Notes: generated by a model from the sequence alone, not told the origin. A stretch of DNA of 64,000 nucleotides from Paramecium pentaurelia (GCA_905183005.1 CAJJDO010000047.1:259180-323179); one strand, 5' to 3'. Positions 47,467 to 60,913 are shown, counted from the stretch's first letter. A program made the numbers and translations.

Positions 47467-48987
47467 ATGTTTTTATTTATAATTTTATATATATCTGTAG
47501 GGAAAGATAGCCATTATTTGGGATCGATAAAACATACACTTTAACCTAATTAAACATTTGAGCACTAATTCTTTGATGTAAATCAAATTAGATCTCTTGA
47601 TTTGTACTTCCCTGATCCTCCATATAGAATAATTAATGATGAGGATATGAATTGTTATTGGTCGAATTAAGCTATTGGACTTAAACCAGTATAAACAATA
47701 GAGATGAGCATATCAAATTCATTAGATTCAGATATTGTATGTTTTGATGAATGCTTTATAAGATAAGGATAGATAATCTATACAACAAAAAATTAAACAA
47801 TTGAACTTTAATATTAGAATTTAAAGTAATTAGTATTGGGATCAGAAGGATAAATAATTTATTATAATGAAAAAAGTGTTAGTATATTTGATACTATCAA
47901 TATGAAAATAATAAATGAAAATTTATTTGCTGATTTTACATCTAAATTAAAATAGAGTTTAATGGGTTATTAACATATTTCTACAAAAATAATTTATTTA
48001 TGTTTAGACAATGGAGTATTCGCTTATAACGATGAATATTTTATAATACATTAATATGGAAATGGATGCAAATAAATTATATTATAAGATGATAATTTAT
48101 TTATTATCGATGAAGGAATAGCAATTTATGATATAAATGATCCTTTTGAACCTATTGATATGTATTCATTTAATATAAGTGGTCATTATTTTGATATTTA
48201 TTAAGATTATTTGGCAGTCTTGGAATTATTGAATTAATAAAGAGGGAAATTGAGTTTATTTAAATTTAATTTTCAATTTGGATAAAATGAGGTAGTAAAT
48301 ATAACTTAGGAATCAGAAGGTATAATCTAATTAGATTCTTAAGATATTAGATTTGGATTATTAAATAAAGATATTGCTATTATAATAAATAAGGAGTAAG
48401 TTAATATGATTACTTTGCAAACTAATTTCCATTAAAAATATAGACATAATAGTGGTTTAGGATAAGCATAACACTTTTTAGATCCAGAGAATAAGATATT
48501 CATTAGAGATACATAAATAATATAAGTTAGTAATAATAGTCTAATCTTTTATAATACAACAAGTCAAAGTTATAATTTAGTATGTAATGCTCCTGTTGAG
48601 AATAAATTGAGAAAACATTTATTTTTTGGAATTATTAGAAGTGAAGAGAAATGCAAAAGTTCAAAAAAAATAGATGATAGATTTAAAGAGATTTTATCTA
48701 GAGAAAAGTCTGATCCTAAAATACAATGCTATTATACTTTTTAATTAAGTCTTAATATAATACCATTATAAACACATTGGTCCTTATAATCAAAAATTCT
48801 TTTGTGTATATTCTTATTTCTACTTATCTTATTAATACTCCAACAATTCAGGAATCAATAGGAAAAATAAACTTTAAATAATTTACAAAAGTTTGAATAA
48901 TTGAACAATATCAATCTATAAAAACAAAAAATACGAATAACTCATGATGATGATGAATAGAACAATAATAAAATTGATTTGTATTGA
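47467..48987 (+). CDS. Type I membrane protein with beta-propeller-like ectodomain, 506 residues
   Basis: A single exon of 507 codons from ATG 47467 to TGA 48985-48987. MFLFIILYISVGKDSHY is a signal peptide. Residues ~30-400 show recurring short beta motifs of the type QIIYYNEKSVSIFDTINM, DNLFIIDEGIAIYDINDP, YQDYLAVLELLNQ and NKDIAIIINKEQVNMITL, the look of a propeller, but no family was recognised. One membrane helix (ILLCIFLFLLILLILQQF) is followed by a charged cytosolic tail (KIRITHDDDEQNNNK). Its topology mirrors the much larger membrane protein on the far side of Nup98-96, but I see no clear sequence similarity. Confidence 0.7.
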
Positions 48988-49142
48988 TAATATCATATAA
49001 TTAATTAAATAAATAAATATATATATATATATAATATTCTCATAATATGTATTATTTCAATCTAAATGATTAAATATTTAACAACTTAATTATAAAAGTC
49101 AGATTCTTCAAGAAAATAAAGTTTTAATAATTATTTAACAGG

Positions 49143-51052
49143 ATGGCTTACGAATTCGCAAAGTTATTCTCAAAGTATACCTTTTTTGTAATATTAAAGA
49201 GTTGTAACTCATACTTTTTTTAGAGATATCCAAGTGATTGGATAAGAAAATATTCCAAAAGTAATTCCATCAATTTTATTTATTAGGATGGTCCTATCCT
49301 ACTCTATGGAAATCATAACAATCAATTTATTGATCCATTAGTATTAATTTATCACATCTTTAGCTAATTATATCTAATATGACTAGAAAGATCAACTTTA
49401 TTGCAGCTGCAAAAGTATCATTCATATTCTATCATTAGAGCATGAGAAAACCAATTATAGGAAATATAGGAAGAGCTCTAGGTGGAATTCCAGTTGAAAG
49501 ACCATAAGATTTAGCTAAAGTTGGAAGTGGTATAATAAAGAAGTATGATGGAACTTATTTATTTGGAGAAAATTCTCAATTTACAAAATAATGTCAAATC
49601 CATGATTCAATACTTATATAAGGAGTAAATTGAAATATCATCATAGATTGACACAATAATACTAATAGTTGAAATTCTTAGTGACACTAAAATTAAAGTT
49701 CAATGTGAGGATTCAAGTTAAGTTCGAGTTAAAGATAATAAATATAAAGTTTAACCAAAAGTAGATCAATCCTAAATGTTTGAATAAGTTTGGTTAGCAT
49801 TGAAATAAGGAAAATGTATAGGAATATTCCCAGAAGGAGGATCACATGATAATACTACCTTATTACCTTTAAAACCAGGAATATGTATTATGGCTTTAGG
49901 AGCTAGTTAAAAATATTAAACAAAAGTTAAATTATAACCAGTTGGATTAAATTATTTCAAAGGACATAAATTCAGATCAAAAGTTATTGTAGAATTTGGA
50001 GTTCCTTATGAAATAAACTAATAATTAATAGATACTTATGCTATCAATAAGAGATAAGCAATAAGTAAATTATTACTAGAAATAGAATAAGTATGTAATC
50101 TAAAATATAATAGCAACTTAAATCTGTAACTATTTAAGCTCCTAGTTATTCCCATTTATCTGCAGTTATGATAGGAAGATCTTTATATTTACCCGATAGA
50201 ACAAGACTTTCTCCTCAAGATCTTCTTTAGCTTACAAAAAGGTTTAATATTCTGTAAATTTATTTAGATTTCTATAAGCATTTTATAAGTTAAAGGATCA
50301 TCCTGAAGTAAATTAAGTGTTGACTGAAATCAAACTATATAATTATAAACTTAAAGCTTTGGGTGTAAGAGATTGGGAAGTTATGAGAATGTAAAAGAGA
50401 ATATATTTGGATCTCCAAATAATTGGATTTAATATTTTTATGACATTACTTTGTTTGTTCTTTGCTTTTCCTGGATATATTATGACTATTCCAATAACTA
50501 TAATGTTGAATATGTATGCAGAGAAAGAAAGGAAAACTGCCTTAGCTGGATCTAAAGTTAAGATATCTGGTAAGGATGTAGTTGCATCATTTAAAGTATT
50601 GGCATCAATAATTATTGTTCCTATTTCAGTTATAATTTATACAATTCTATTTTATTTATGGTTGACTGCTTATAATATAGTTGATGAAGAGTATACTTTT
50701 AGATATACAATAATATTTTTATTGATGTGGCCAATTTATATTACTGCCATGATTAGATCAAATGATGGATTAATTAGACATGCTAGAAAAGTGAATAGTT
50801 AAATCCTATTCTATTTATATGAGAATAAATATAGAAAATTAAAGATACAAAGAGAAGAATTATAAAATAAAGTAATAGATAAAATTTAAATTATTTTAGA
50901 TAAGAAAGTTAGTTGATACTTTTGGAGAAGAAGTAGTATAAGATTTTAATCAAAATAGAATTATTCAAAAAAATTAATTATAATCACCAAAATCAGTTGC
51001 TGAATTAGATATTTAGAATGTATTTGAATCTCTTTTAGAGTTGGGAATTTGA
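49143..51052 (+). CDS. Glycerol-3-phosphate/DHAP acyltransferase-like (PlsC fold)
   Basis: Eight exons with seven introns of 22-28 nt give 578 residues. Acyltransferase blocks are intact: GNHNNQFIDP (HX4D), INFIAAAKVSF, GGIPVERPQD and GIFPEGGSHD. The order and length, with a long C-terminal region holding two or three membrane helices (FMTLLCLFFAFPGYIMTI; VLASIIIVPISVIIYTILFY), resemble yeast Sct1/Gpt2. These transfer acyl groups to glycerol-3-phosphate or DHAP in the ER, the first step of glycerolipid synthesis. The C-terminus is charged (LVDTFGEEVVQDFNQNR). This is the most intron-dense gene in the window. Several introns shift the frame, so the standard ORF picture is misleading. Confidence 0.9.
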
Positions 51053-51311
51053 TGCTTATAATATTTATACATTTAAAATCAATTCTTTTTAATATTATTT
51101 TATAAATAATTTAGAACATATAATATCATTAATTTTTAGATTAAGTATTTTTATTTTTATTTATTTAATATATATTTAACTTAACTTAAATTTTAATAAG
51201 GTTTTTCAATAATTTCTTTAAATATACTTTAATTGGTTAATATTTTTACATATAATATATATATATATATATAAATATATAATATATATATATATATAAA
51301 TAATATTGTTT

Positions 51312-52932
51312 TCAGAGATCTAATGTAGATTTATGGCGTCCAAGATTTGGTATAATATTGGAAAATACAATCTTAACTTCTTCACTAGCTATCTAATCAA
51401 TATGATCATAATCTCTATAATCATTATCAATTTCGAAAAATGCCATTTTCCTCTCTGTTTTAGTTGTAGTTTGTTTGATAAATATCTTTTAATTTGGACT
51501 TGTTTCTCTTTCTTTTTTCTAAGTATCTACTGTATTATTTCTTTATTCTTTTCTTTCAGTTGGAAATCTCTTAAATTTATCTATTTAACTTATTTAATAA
51601 TTATTAATTTAACTAGTTCCAAAACTAGATATATTTTAACTTATATTCTAATTATTAAATATATAAATACTCTGCTTTATTTATTTTTAATATCAGGTGA
51701 TAATGAATCTAATTATTATTATTAATCTTTTATTGGTAAATTTAAGAATGAACTTCCTTTATGTTCTTAACCTTTATCTTCACTACTCTTACGGAGATCA
51801 GAATCTACACCTTATTGAACAAGTTTTTCTTAATATTATGAATAATACCCATTTTTTATTTTAATTGATTAATCTATAATCTAGTCTTTCTTTTCTTTAT
51901 CTCTGGAAATCGTTCCCATTCGTATTCTAATGTATTCAAGGCTTATAATGATGACAATTCTTATTGTAATTATTTCTAGAACAGTTCCTTCAGGAATGCA
52001 TAATCTGGTTCACCCTAAAAGTCGAGTCCACGTGCATAGATGAATAAATTCAAGAAACACTTAAAAGATGATAATTAGGTTAAACTTTTGGCAATCCTTC
52101 GCAAAGCTTTTCTAATGTCAATTATTGTTTGAACTCCTTAATTTTCTAATACTTTTCAGACTTTGTAGTTGTATTCAAATTCATCCATGGTAATTTCCCT
52201 TTTGCTAAATAGACTAATACATATCCCAAACTCTCAATATCATCTTTACGTGATTATTCTTTAGCTTAGATTTAATATTCATAATGTATTACCTAAATGA
52301 GCTGTCAAACTAGCATATCTTGCTGTTCCTATAATTCCCTTTTTTTCTGTCTACGGTATATGATTACCATTCTAATCTCTATAATATTTTGCTAATCCAA
52401 AATCAATTAAATAAATTTAATCTACATCCTCATAACCTATACACATATTATCTGGTTTCAAATCTCTATGAATTAAGTTTTTAGAATGTAATAATTTTAA
52501 TCTATCTATCAAATTCATTCCTATCCTACATACAGTTGTCAAACTAAGTTTATAATTATTTCTCTTTAGAAGATGTTCCAAATTCTAACCCAAATATGTT
52601 TGCATAAAATAATTATAATGTTCATCCCTCCCATAAAATACGATCTATGGAAAACCTTTATCGATTAGTATATTACCTTCAAATTCTTATACCTCTATCA
52701 AAACTTTTATTTCTCTAACTAACAAACTCATTCCATTTGAATTCTCTTCTCTCTTCTCAAATTTTGTTGCAAAGATATCACCTGTCTCCAAATTCTCTGT
52801 TTTATATATCATACCAAAACTCCCTTATCCAACTTTATCTAATAATTTAAATTTCTAAGCTATTATCTATCCAACTGACAATTTAAATTGATTCTCTCCT
52901 TGTGTAGTAGCATGTTTCTTAGTGGATCTCAT
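51312..52932 (-). CDS. Casein kinase 1-like protein kinase
   Basis: About 500-507 residues from ATG 52932 to TGA 51312. Introns of 28, 26, 20 and 23 nt join the frame, and a further 21-nt one inside EVQEFEG-FPQIVFYG is suggested by CK1 alignment. Kinase signatures: KLLDKVGQGSFGMIYKTEN, FATKFEKREEN, FYGRDEHYNYFMQTYLGQNL, LIHRDLKPDNMCIG, YLIDFGLAKYYRD and GTARYAS (the CK1 substitution for APE). After the domain come a Gln/Lys-rich linker and a conserved-looking end (MAFFEIDNDYRDYD, IIPNLGRHKSTLDL). The frame is open upstream to a Met at 53079, but that extension is not CK1-like, so I prefer 52932. Confidence 0.85.
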
Positions 52933-53962
52933 ATTTATTTTTTCAATCAATATTATATATTTATAAATAAACATCATTAAATTAAGATATTCCAAACTTT
53001 TTATTATCACTATTGCATTCATACATAATTCCTTACTAACACTACTTTCCTTTCTATTTAATATACTACAAACATGCAAATTACTATATCAAATTAATGC
53101 CTTATTAATCAAGTATAGTCATTAATCAATTAGAAGATTGGGTTAAATCTATTAAAGTAGCTAACAAAATTTTAATTATAATATAAATCTATCATCTTAC
53201 AATTAGTTAATTAGTTGATATTATGAATCATAGATATTAATATACATTTTTATTAATAAATTCTGAATTCTTATATAAAATTTGACATGATTTTTCTATT
53301 CTTTATAGAACAACGACTTTAATATAATTAAAATGTTAATATATAGAATTAATAATGAAAGTGAGAAATAATAAATGAAGATCTTTGAATAATAATTATG
53401 TGTCAATTTAAATACATAAAAAATCTAAATTATGTATCATACTATATTAATATAAATATCAGAAAAATTTATTATTTAATTTTAAAATTAGGATCATTAT
53501 TAGTAATCATTTTATAAAGCTAATCTAAATCACATACTAATATACTTCTCTTAAACTATTAAATTAAATTTATCATTTAATTGAATTTGATCCAATTTCC
53601 TTGTATTTTGGCAATTTTATTTAAAAAGTGATAGATATTCTTCAAAACAAAATTAAATTGATATTCTTTTATGATTGTTATTTTTAATTATGTAATAAGT
53701 AATTTAATTATACACACTATGATGTCTATAATATTTATTGTTAGATAGTAATTAACATATGGAATAGATATTATAAATAATAAGAAAATTATGAAGAATT
53801 GAAAAATTAGAAAAAATTTGATTATATTATTAATACTACTACTATAATCAATTCAGTATAGCATTTAAAATGAATGTTTTATCTATTAATAAAATATATA
53901 TAATCTGTTATATATGATATATATCTTAGAATAATAAATCATTCTTAATTAGTTATTATAAC
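52933..53962. other. Intergenic; possible small minus-strand gene remnant near 53470-53700
   Basis: Mostly AT-rich spacer. On the minus strand around 53470-53700 a protein-like piece (CFEEYLSLFKQNCQNTRKLD, IQLNDKFNLIVQEK, LYKMITNNDPNFKIK) is spread over two frames without a convincing start. It may be a small gene with introns or a remnant. No RNA gene was seen. Confidence 0.4.
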
Positions 53963-54295
53963 ATGAAACTGTAAACATATGTACACATAAAGCCTTAATA
54001 GAGAACTTAATCTATAATTCAGAAGTTAGAATAGGATATTAAAAATTTAGAGAAAATAAAGCAAAGAAATGCAATAAGAGTTGAAAGACTGTTATCAATT
54101 AATCTTAAGGATTTAGGATATGTGTGCAATTATAGTATGACAATTGAAAACAAGGTTTAAAGTCGTCGATGTTTTCGAAGCCGGAAAAAAGATCTACAAC
54201 TTAAACTGGATTCAAATGAAGATTACTTCAAGTATCGAAATGAATCTACACTGTCTCCAAATAAGAATTATTGGTAAATACAATTGAAAATATGA
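53963..54295 (+). CDS. Hypothetical basic protein, 110 residues
   Basis: This is a single open frame from ATG 53963 to TGA 54293-54295. It begins with a short helix (SIIQKLEQDIKNLEKIKQRN), then a basic patch (KVQSRRCFRSRKKDLQ) and an Asn/Asp-rich end. The GC content is slightly higher in the middle (CGTCGATGTTTTCGAAGCCG), which argues for coding. Family unknown. Confidence 0.5.
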
Positions 54296-54419
54296 ATAGG
54301 GCAAAACTTGCATATAGATAAAGTCATTTAGGTAGTGATAGATAACATAGAGTCATTTGAAAGATGATTTTTGATTACTATGGTTATTATTATATATATT
54401 TATAAATATATATATAAAA

Positions 54420-56457
54420 ATGAAAAAATGGGATGATGAATACCGTATGAAGAGTTATGTAAATAAAATTTAGAATGCAAAGTCTACAGTACCTAGTAAT
54501 CAAAAAAAATCAATGAAAAGTAATAAATGGAAAATATATAATAGAACAAATAAATAGAGATACAGATTTCAGTAGTCATGTATCATATAGATCTAATTTA
54601 ACTGATATTAAGGAAAGTTTTTTATTTAAGTAAGTGAGAGATATATTAATATTAGATAATTGATTGAATACAATTTATAATAATACACAAATAAATTATT
54701 ATTAAGAGGCTATATAGGTGGATTATAAACATTAGCTTAATAAACTACAGATTCATAAAATCTAGTATTGTAAGAGATTAAATTATTACCTGGACATAAA
54801 TAAAAATTTTTAGATTTGTTTAAATATTTAAACGAACATTATGATCCTCATAATTTTAATAGCTAAAATTCATAAACTCCTTATAAAAATTAATAGAATA
54901 GAAATGGATTACCTGGATAATTTAATTCTCATGGTAAAATAGAATAAACAAGAGAAACTTTTATTGAAATTCTAAAGCCACCTAATAGAAGAGCATCTCT
55001 TAAACAATTCTCTCCTCTCTAAGAAATAGGAGTAATAAAACCAAGAGTTTTACCAAAATTAGAAAGAAGTTCTATTAATGGTAATAATGATAAAAGTCCT
55101 TAATTTATAGATAGTTTAACATAATAATTAATTTTCAATTAAGAAATTATTAATGGGAATTCTTTATCAATAACTAAAGAAATTCCAAAATCATCATTAT
55201 CAAAAACAATTAATCATCCTTTAATAAAGATTAAATAAACAAAAAAGAAAAAGTCAATTATTAAGTAAAATTCTGATAAAGATAATAAATTATTGAAGAA
55301 ATTATTATAAATTAATACAAAAAATAGTATTGGAACAGATATTGATTTATAGTAAGATTAGATTTAATTGATGTATTAATCATTTGATAATGGAAAATTA
55401 GCTTCCACCTTGATCAATATTGATATTGAAGAAATTAGTTATTGTGTAGGTATTACTCTATAAAAAATGATTTCGATTGTTGATTTAGAGTAATAGAGAT
55501 ATCTCGAAAATGAAATCTAAGAAATTCAACAAGCAATCTTCAAAGAGTCTGAATAATATGAAGAATTCGAATCCAGATGTATATTAACATAATTATAATA
55601 GCAAATAAAGAAAGATATAGTGATTATTAAGTAAATAATGATTAGACAGTTAATATATCAAAGGCAGATGAAATAAATTGTTAAGATTACTTAAGTGAAG
55701 GTATAGTAGAGCATGAAATTACAGATTAATATTATGGGAATGAAGATGTTGCTACTGAATAGATATAAAATATTGATTAAAGTGAATAATCAAAATTATA
55801 AACTGAATAAGAATAAGAGAATTATTCATAAGTATAAGATAATAAGTATAATAAATAAATATATATGATAGAGAATAAGTTTCTTAATCATATTTTTCAG
55901 TTGATACTACTTATAATTTAGATGATTTTCTATTGTTTAATAAAGTTTTTGTTGATAAAACTATGTCTAATTATATTCCTAATGTTGATATTATATAAAA
56001 CTATTGTAAAAATATAATGACAACTACTAAAATGGAAAGAGAAGTTGCAATTATATCTATGATTTACATAAACAGATTATTAACATATAATTAAGGATTA
56101 GAATTAAATTGTTTTAATTGGCAAAAGATTTTATTTACATCATTGATTATGGCATCAAAAATATGGGATGATGAATCTTTTGAAAATAATAATTTTGCAA
56201 AAGTGTTACCATAATTTTCAACTTTATAAATAAATGAGATGGAAAAGGTTTTCTTGAAATTAATAGAATATCATCTTTATGTTAATTCAGGTGAATATGC
56301 AAAATAATATTTCATATTAAGAACTTATGCTGATAAAAAACAAAGAAGTTATGCTCTAAAATAATTAGATATTTCTACTGTTTTAAGATTATAAAGAGGA
56401 GGTTAATAACAAATTTCAAAACAGTAATATATTAATACTTAAAACAAAAGCTTTTGA
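54420..56457 (+). CDS. Cyclin-Y-like protein with long N-terminal region
   Basis: Five exons (introns of 25, 26, 23 and 26 nt) sum exactly to 645 residues. The first ~430 residues are low-complexity, Gln/Asn/Lys/Ser-rich and probably phosphorylated linker (RRASLKQFSPLQEIG, KPRVLPKLERSSING). The cyclin box is at the C-terminus: DDFLLFNKVFVDKTMSNYIP, MEREVAIISMIYINRLLTYN, FTSLIMASKIWDDESFENNN and EMEKVFLKLIEYHLYVNSGE, the pattern of the cyclin Y/Pho80 group (N-F-x-K-V/L-P, WDD). Cyclin Y partners Cdk14/16 in animals. A partner here is unknown. No N-myristoylation Gly follows the start Met, unlike animal cyclin Y. Confidence 0.8.
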
Positions 56458-56853
56458 AGATTACTCTATATTATAATTCTATATTTATATTTATAATAAA
56501 TAAAAATTGCAGAAATTTTTTTAGTCTATTGAAACAAATATTTATTCATTTCTTTTTCTATTTTTAATCTTTTATCTTTAATTAACTATTAAATCATGAA
56601 TTGAATTATGAAATCTTTCTTATTCTCTTTGATCTTTTATTATTATTTATTCTTACTCTAATCTTTATTTACCTTTTTTATTAGATTAGTTTTTATGAAT
56701 CTCTCCATCCTATAATAATTCCTAAAATTTATATTCTAAGATTTTTCTTAGTTCATTATTTATATTTTTATTATCATTTTATTTTTGTTAAGTATAATCA
56801 TCTATTCCTCTTATAAATTTAATTTAGTAAATATTTATAGATAATAAATATTA
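56458..56853 (-). other. Short gap with a coiled-coil-like minus-strand frame, no start seen
   Basis: Between the cyclin and the next gene, the minus strand is open over ~110 codons (ELRKILEYKFQELLQDGEIH, RLEQEQIIIKDQREQERFHN) with no ATG in frame. It overlaps the cyclin gene's 3' end by a few codons. It could be a small gene whose first exon I cannot place, or chance. Confidence 0.3.
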
Positions 56854-57667
56854 ATGAATAACTAGGATTAAGTAAGATTTACCTAATAAGATTTTAGTCC
56901 ATATTAGTTGATGAAGAATTTAATGATAAGAATCTATTTAGTCACTATCAAAAAACAAGAAGAACTAATGCTAAATTTAATCCTAACATTAATCTTTAGG
57001 ATTATTAAATTAATACTATCAATAGATATCATATAGGATACTTAGACCATCCTCACATTAAATCTAGTAAAATTATAATCTCTAATTAATACGAGCCCAA
57101 AACATAACAATCAATAAACTACAATTACAGAAGTATAACTTATAGAAACCACTCAGTAAAGAACTCGAGAAACCTAAAGAGCTTCTCAACAGAAATTCAA
57201 CAGTCTTAGATTTATAATCCAAAAACATGTTTTTATAAAGGCAATCTGGCATAGGAAAGCTTAAACCAATTATGCAAAAGGAAATATTAGTAAATCCAAT
57301 CTCTAAGACTTAAAGATTGATAACTAAAAAAACCAATGAAACCCCTGTTATTGAAGTATGCAATAGCAATTACACTGAACAAAAACCAGCATCTTTTCGT
57401 TATAATGATATGCAATTAAGTCAATATTTGGAAGAATTTAAATTACTAAAGTAAGAAACACTAACAACAGTAATTTAACCTCATGTTTCATGTAAAATAA
57501 ATAGAAATACAAACAATTATACTTAAACATCAAACAGATAATAAACTACTAATCATTATTATCATAGTATTATTCCAAAAAGTAAAGTTAAATAAAGATT
57601 AACTAATATTGAATCTTAAAAATAGAATCTAACTCTTAGTGGATGGAGTGATTATTCAAATAAATGA
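56854..57667 (+). CDS. Hypothetical polar protein, 253 residues
   Basis: Three exons with two 26-nt introns (the first at 56872-56897) from ATG 56854 to TGA 57665-57667. It is Asn/Gln/Ser/Thr-rich with basic and aromatic residues (FSHYQKTRRTNAKFNPN, NYNYRSITYRNHSVKNSRNL, SLSGWSDYSNK-type end). No signal peptide, membrane span, coiled coil or family recognised. It is predicted to be largely disordered. Both introns shift the frame and both joins read smoothly, which supports the model. Confidence 0.6.
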
Positions 57668-57907
57668 TTTATATTATTTATTTTAAATTACATAATTTAT
57701 TATTTATTATAATTATTCTTAATTGAATATTATTATTATAATTAACATTTGTGTTATGATAAGATATTAATTAATAATCAATTAATAAAATATTATTTTT
57801 ATTATAAAATATTTTTATATTATTAGTCATAGATAATTAATATTTAATAATTATTCAATCGATTAAATGAGTTTATTGATTTATTAATAATAATAAAATT
57901 ATTAAAA

Positions 57908-58423
57908 ATGGGATTTGAAGATTAGATTCCACCTATTCCAAATAGAGATCAAGAAAAGAGATATATTGCTACAGTTGAAAAGTCTTTCTATGATTAACCT
58001 CTTTATAAATTTTATATGAATGAAGCATTAAGAGAAAGAAAGATGGATTATGCTGATAAATTGAATACATTTAAATATGAATGGATTCTTAATTTTGCTG
58101 CATCTGGTATAGTGTTTAGTTTATTATATGTAACAATCATAATATTATGATTAGTTTATTCCTGTTTCCTATTATTATAGACAAACTACTACAGGAGTTC
58201 CAACATACTATCAGTATTATTTAGATGTTATCTCCTTAGACCTAAGAATAAGGCTGTTTTCAAATAAGGATATTTATAAAATCAAAATTGGAAAAGATTC
58301 AAGTTATACTCATTCTTGGTTTTTGGATCAGCATTTATTTTTGCACATACTTATACAGATAGATCATAAATTCATGATGAATATTATAATAATGTAGGTG
58401 TCATTAAACCAAAATTTGAATGA
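57908..58423 (+). CDS. Small two-span membrane protein, possibly mitochondrial
   Basis: ATG 57908 to TGA 58423. A 25-nt intron followed by a 17-nt one, or a single 51-nt intron, joins the two halves; both give a whole number of codons (157 or 154 residues). The N-terminal half is charged (IPPIPNRDQEKRYIATVEKS; LRERKMDYADKLNTFKYEW) and runs into a hydrophobic segment. The second half has another (RFKLYSFLVFGSAFIFAHTY) and a polar end (DEYYNNVGVIKPKFE). The size and shape recall ciliate-specific respiratory-chain or ATP-synthase subunits, but this is only an impression. Confidence 0.55.
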
Positions 58424-58572
58424 GATAAATAAGAATAACAAAATTATAATATTATTGTCTAATTATATCTATTAATTAACATACATTTATATTAAATGGA
58501 CATAATTACAATTAATAAAGAGTTATACTATATTAAATTATTAAATATTTATAATAAATAATATTATTTCTA

Positions 58573-60606
58573 ATGTTTACCTAGTCAGTATGGAAAATTT
58601 CTAATGGAAAATCAACACCGCAGATCAAATTAGTTAGAACTGTACCAGATTTATCTACTCCTTAAAATAAAATTAGAAGTACACCAAAAATAAGAACAAG
58701 CAGAATAAATTGGAAAGTAGAGTAGAAACTTTAAGAATTCATGCCATCTGATTCAGATTAAAGAATTCATGATTTAATACTAAACTCTTTACAATATATG
58801 CCAAAAGAAATCATCAACTCTATAAATTTACAGCATTATTAGAATAGTTACTAATTTCATCATCATATCACATAACAAGAATTAGAATATTAATTAATTA
58901 GTTCACTTGAATAAATAAGTTAAGAAATTATAGAACCTTTGTTTTAGAAAGATGATTCAAATATATTAGGAGTAGCTGATGATTTGAATCCATATAAGAA
59001 ATATAATATCACAGCAATTCCAAAATTGATATAAATTGTTAATGGAGACATAGAGAGCATAATTAAATTCTTAATTCCTTAGAATAAGAAATTATCTTAA
59101 TGTATTGAATATATTTGGAAATATTGTGTTTTTATGCTAGATTTAACAATGTAGTTTAGTTTGGATAGAAGTAATAAATATATTATTGAATAAGTGACAA
59201 AATTATAAAAAAAATTATCAAATGCAAAAACTTAAGTACATAATTTTGAAAATAGAGTAGTAAAAATGACATAAGAGTTTGAAACAGCAATTTTAAAAGA
59301 AAAATAAAGGTATTATGAATTGTAAGCTAATTATGAAAAAATATTGGCTAAGGCAACTGAATTAGAAAGATTGATTAATGAAGATATTAAAACAGAAGGT
59401 AGAGATGACTCTTATAAATTAAAAAAAAATGTAAAGGAATTAGAAGCAAATCTAAAAATACTTGAATCTTAATTTAGTAAACATGAAGAAGAATTTGTTT
59501 CTCAATTAACTAATGTAGCTTATGTTGCAAAAAGCAAGAGAGAAACATGTTAAGCATAAATTAGAAATAGATTATCAATGAATGTGATAGCCTAATAACC
59601 AGGAGATATGGCATTTAGTTTAATGTTTTCAGATCATCCATGGGTACCAATATTTTGTGTTCGATAATTAATGTAATATTATGATGAACCTCCATATATT
59701 GTTGAGGAAGATAATAAATTAGAATTATTACATAAGATTTTAATGATGGAATAATCTAGAGTAAGTCCATGTCAACAATTGATAGATTATTATTAAAAGT
59801 TTCCTGAACTCTATAAAAATATCATAACTATTCTTGAACCATTTGAAGAGGCAACATAAGCTGCAGTCCAATTAAATAATTTATGTTCTATTTTTTTTAA
59901 TATTTAAGGATTAGAAACAATGGAGATCTATTATATAAATCAAATAAAAAGAATTTATTAAGAATTCTATGCTTATATATTGAATGTACAATAACATTCA
60001 AAAAATCCAGAATAAATTAAATTATAAATTGAAATGGATGATGAAAATTTGAAACATAAAATTGTTAAATTAAATTTAAATTATGGAAAATCCACTTTGA
60101 TGTTTACTATAAATAAATAATTTTTAGAAACATATTTCTCTTAATTTCAAATTTAAGCTCAATTATAATAAGTCTTTGATACTAGAAAGGATATAACAAT
60201 GTTACATTTATTATCTATTTATGCAACTGAATTGTCAAAATAATCTAAAACTTTATTTGAAAATAAAATACAGAATTTTAATGTACCTGATGTAGATTCA
60301 CTAGGTAAATACATAGCTTATGAGATATTTCCAGAATTTAAATTAGATCCTAATCTTGTATAATCTTACATAATTCATAGGTATTATTATTTATAAGAAT
60401 AATAAATCAAATTTAACAAAGAGTATTTATATAGAAACTAATCATCAACTTCAAATTAAATATTAGATAGAGAATCAATAATAAATGGGGTCAAATAGCT
60501 TAGATAATCACTCTTATTTAATCCTTTGCTAATGATTTCACAAAATATAGTGGCACCTTAATAGTCATCAAAGCAACCTAGAAGATAATCTTCTGTTTAA
60601 TAATGA
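58573..60606 (+). CDS. Coiled-coil protein, 677 residues
   Basis: A single exon from ATG 58573 to TGA 60604-60606. The N-terminal ~130 residues are basic and Pro/Ser-containing. Then come a helical segment, a clear coiled coil at ~225-345 (NRVVKMTQEFETAILKEKQR; KLKKNVKELEANLKILESQF), and a C-terminal helical domain (DHPWVPIFCVRQLMQYYDEP; DVDSLGKYIAYEIFPEFKLD) ending in a Ser/Gln/Arg tail. No named domain. It is probably cytoskeletal or ciliary, judging by composition only. Confidence 0.7.
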
Positions 60607-60656
60607 ATTATAAATATTATAATTTCTTTTAATAATTTAAATATTCCGATTATATT

Positions 60657-60842
60657 ATGTCATCTATGATCCAAGGTAGAAATGGATTGAATTAAATATA
60701 GAAATCATAATGTTTATAATAAATTTAGTAGGAAATTAATAATGTATTAAATAATGAAAATGAGTAATAATAATAGAAAGAAGAAGTTGATAAACAAATT
60801 TAAGAATTTAATAAGCAAAATTAGGAATAATAGAATGGCTGA
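60657..60842 (+). CDS. Small Gln-rich coiled-coil peptide, 61 residues
   Basis: A short frame from ATG 60657 (a second in-frame ATG at 60666) to TGA 60840-60842. Gln/Glu/Asn-rich and helical (SQCLQQIQQEINNVLNNENE). It sits alone between two same-strand genes with 50-70 base gaps, typical of real small genes here. No family. Confidence 0.4.
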
Positions 60843-60913
60843 TATTTGTATATATTTATTATATCAAAACTTATATGTATAATAATTTACATAATATATT
60901 AAATTATTTAAAA

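Noticed and set aside
51333..51818. Plus-strand hydrophobic ORF starting MASKIWYNIGKY, looking like a membrane protein
   Set aside because: It is antisense to the C-terminal coding exon of the CK1-like gene, whose minus-strand frame (MAFFEIDNDYRDYD, IIPNLGRHKSTLDL) joins the kinase by clean introns.
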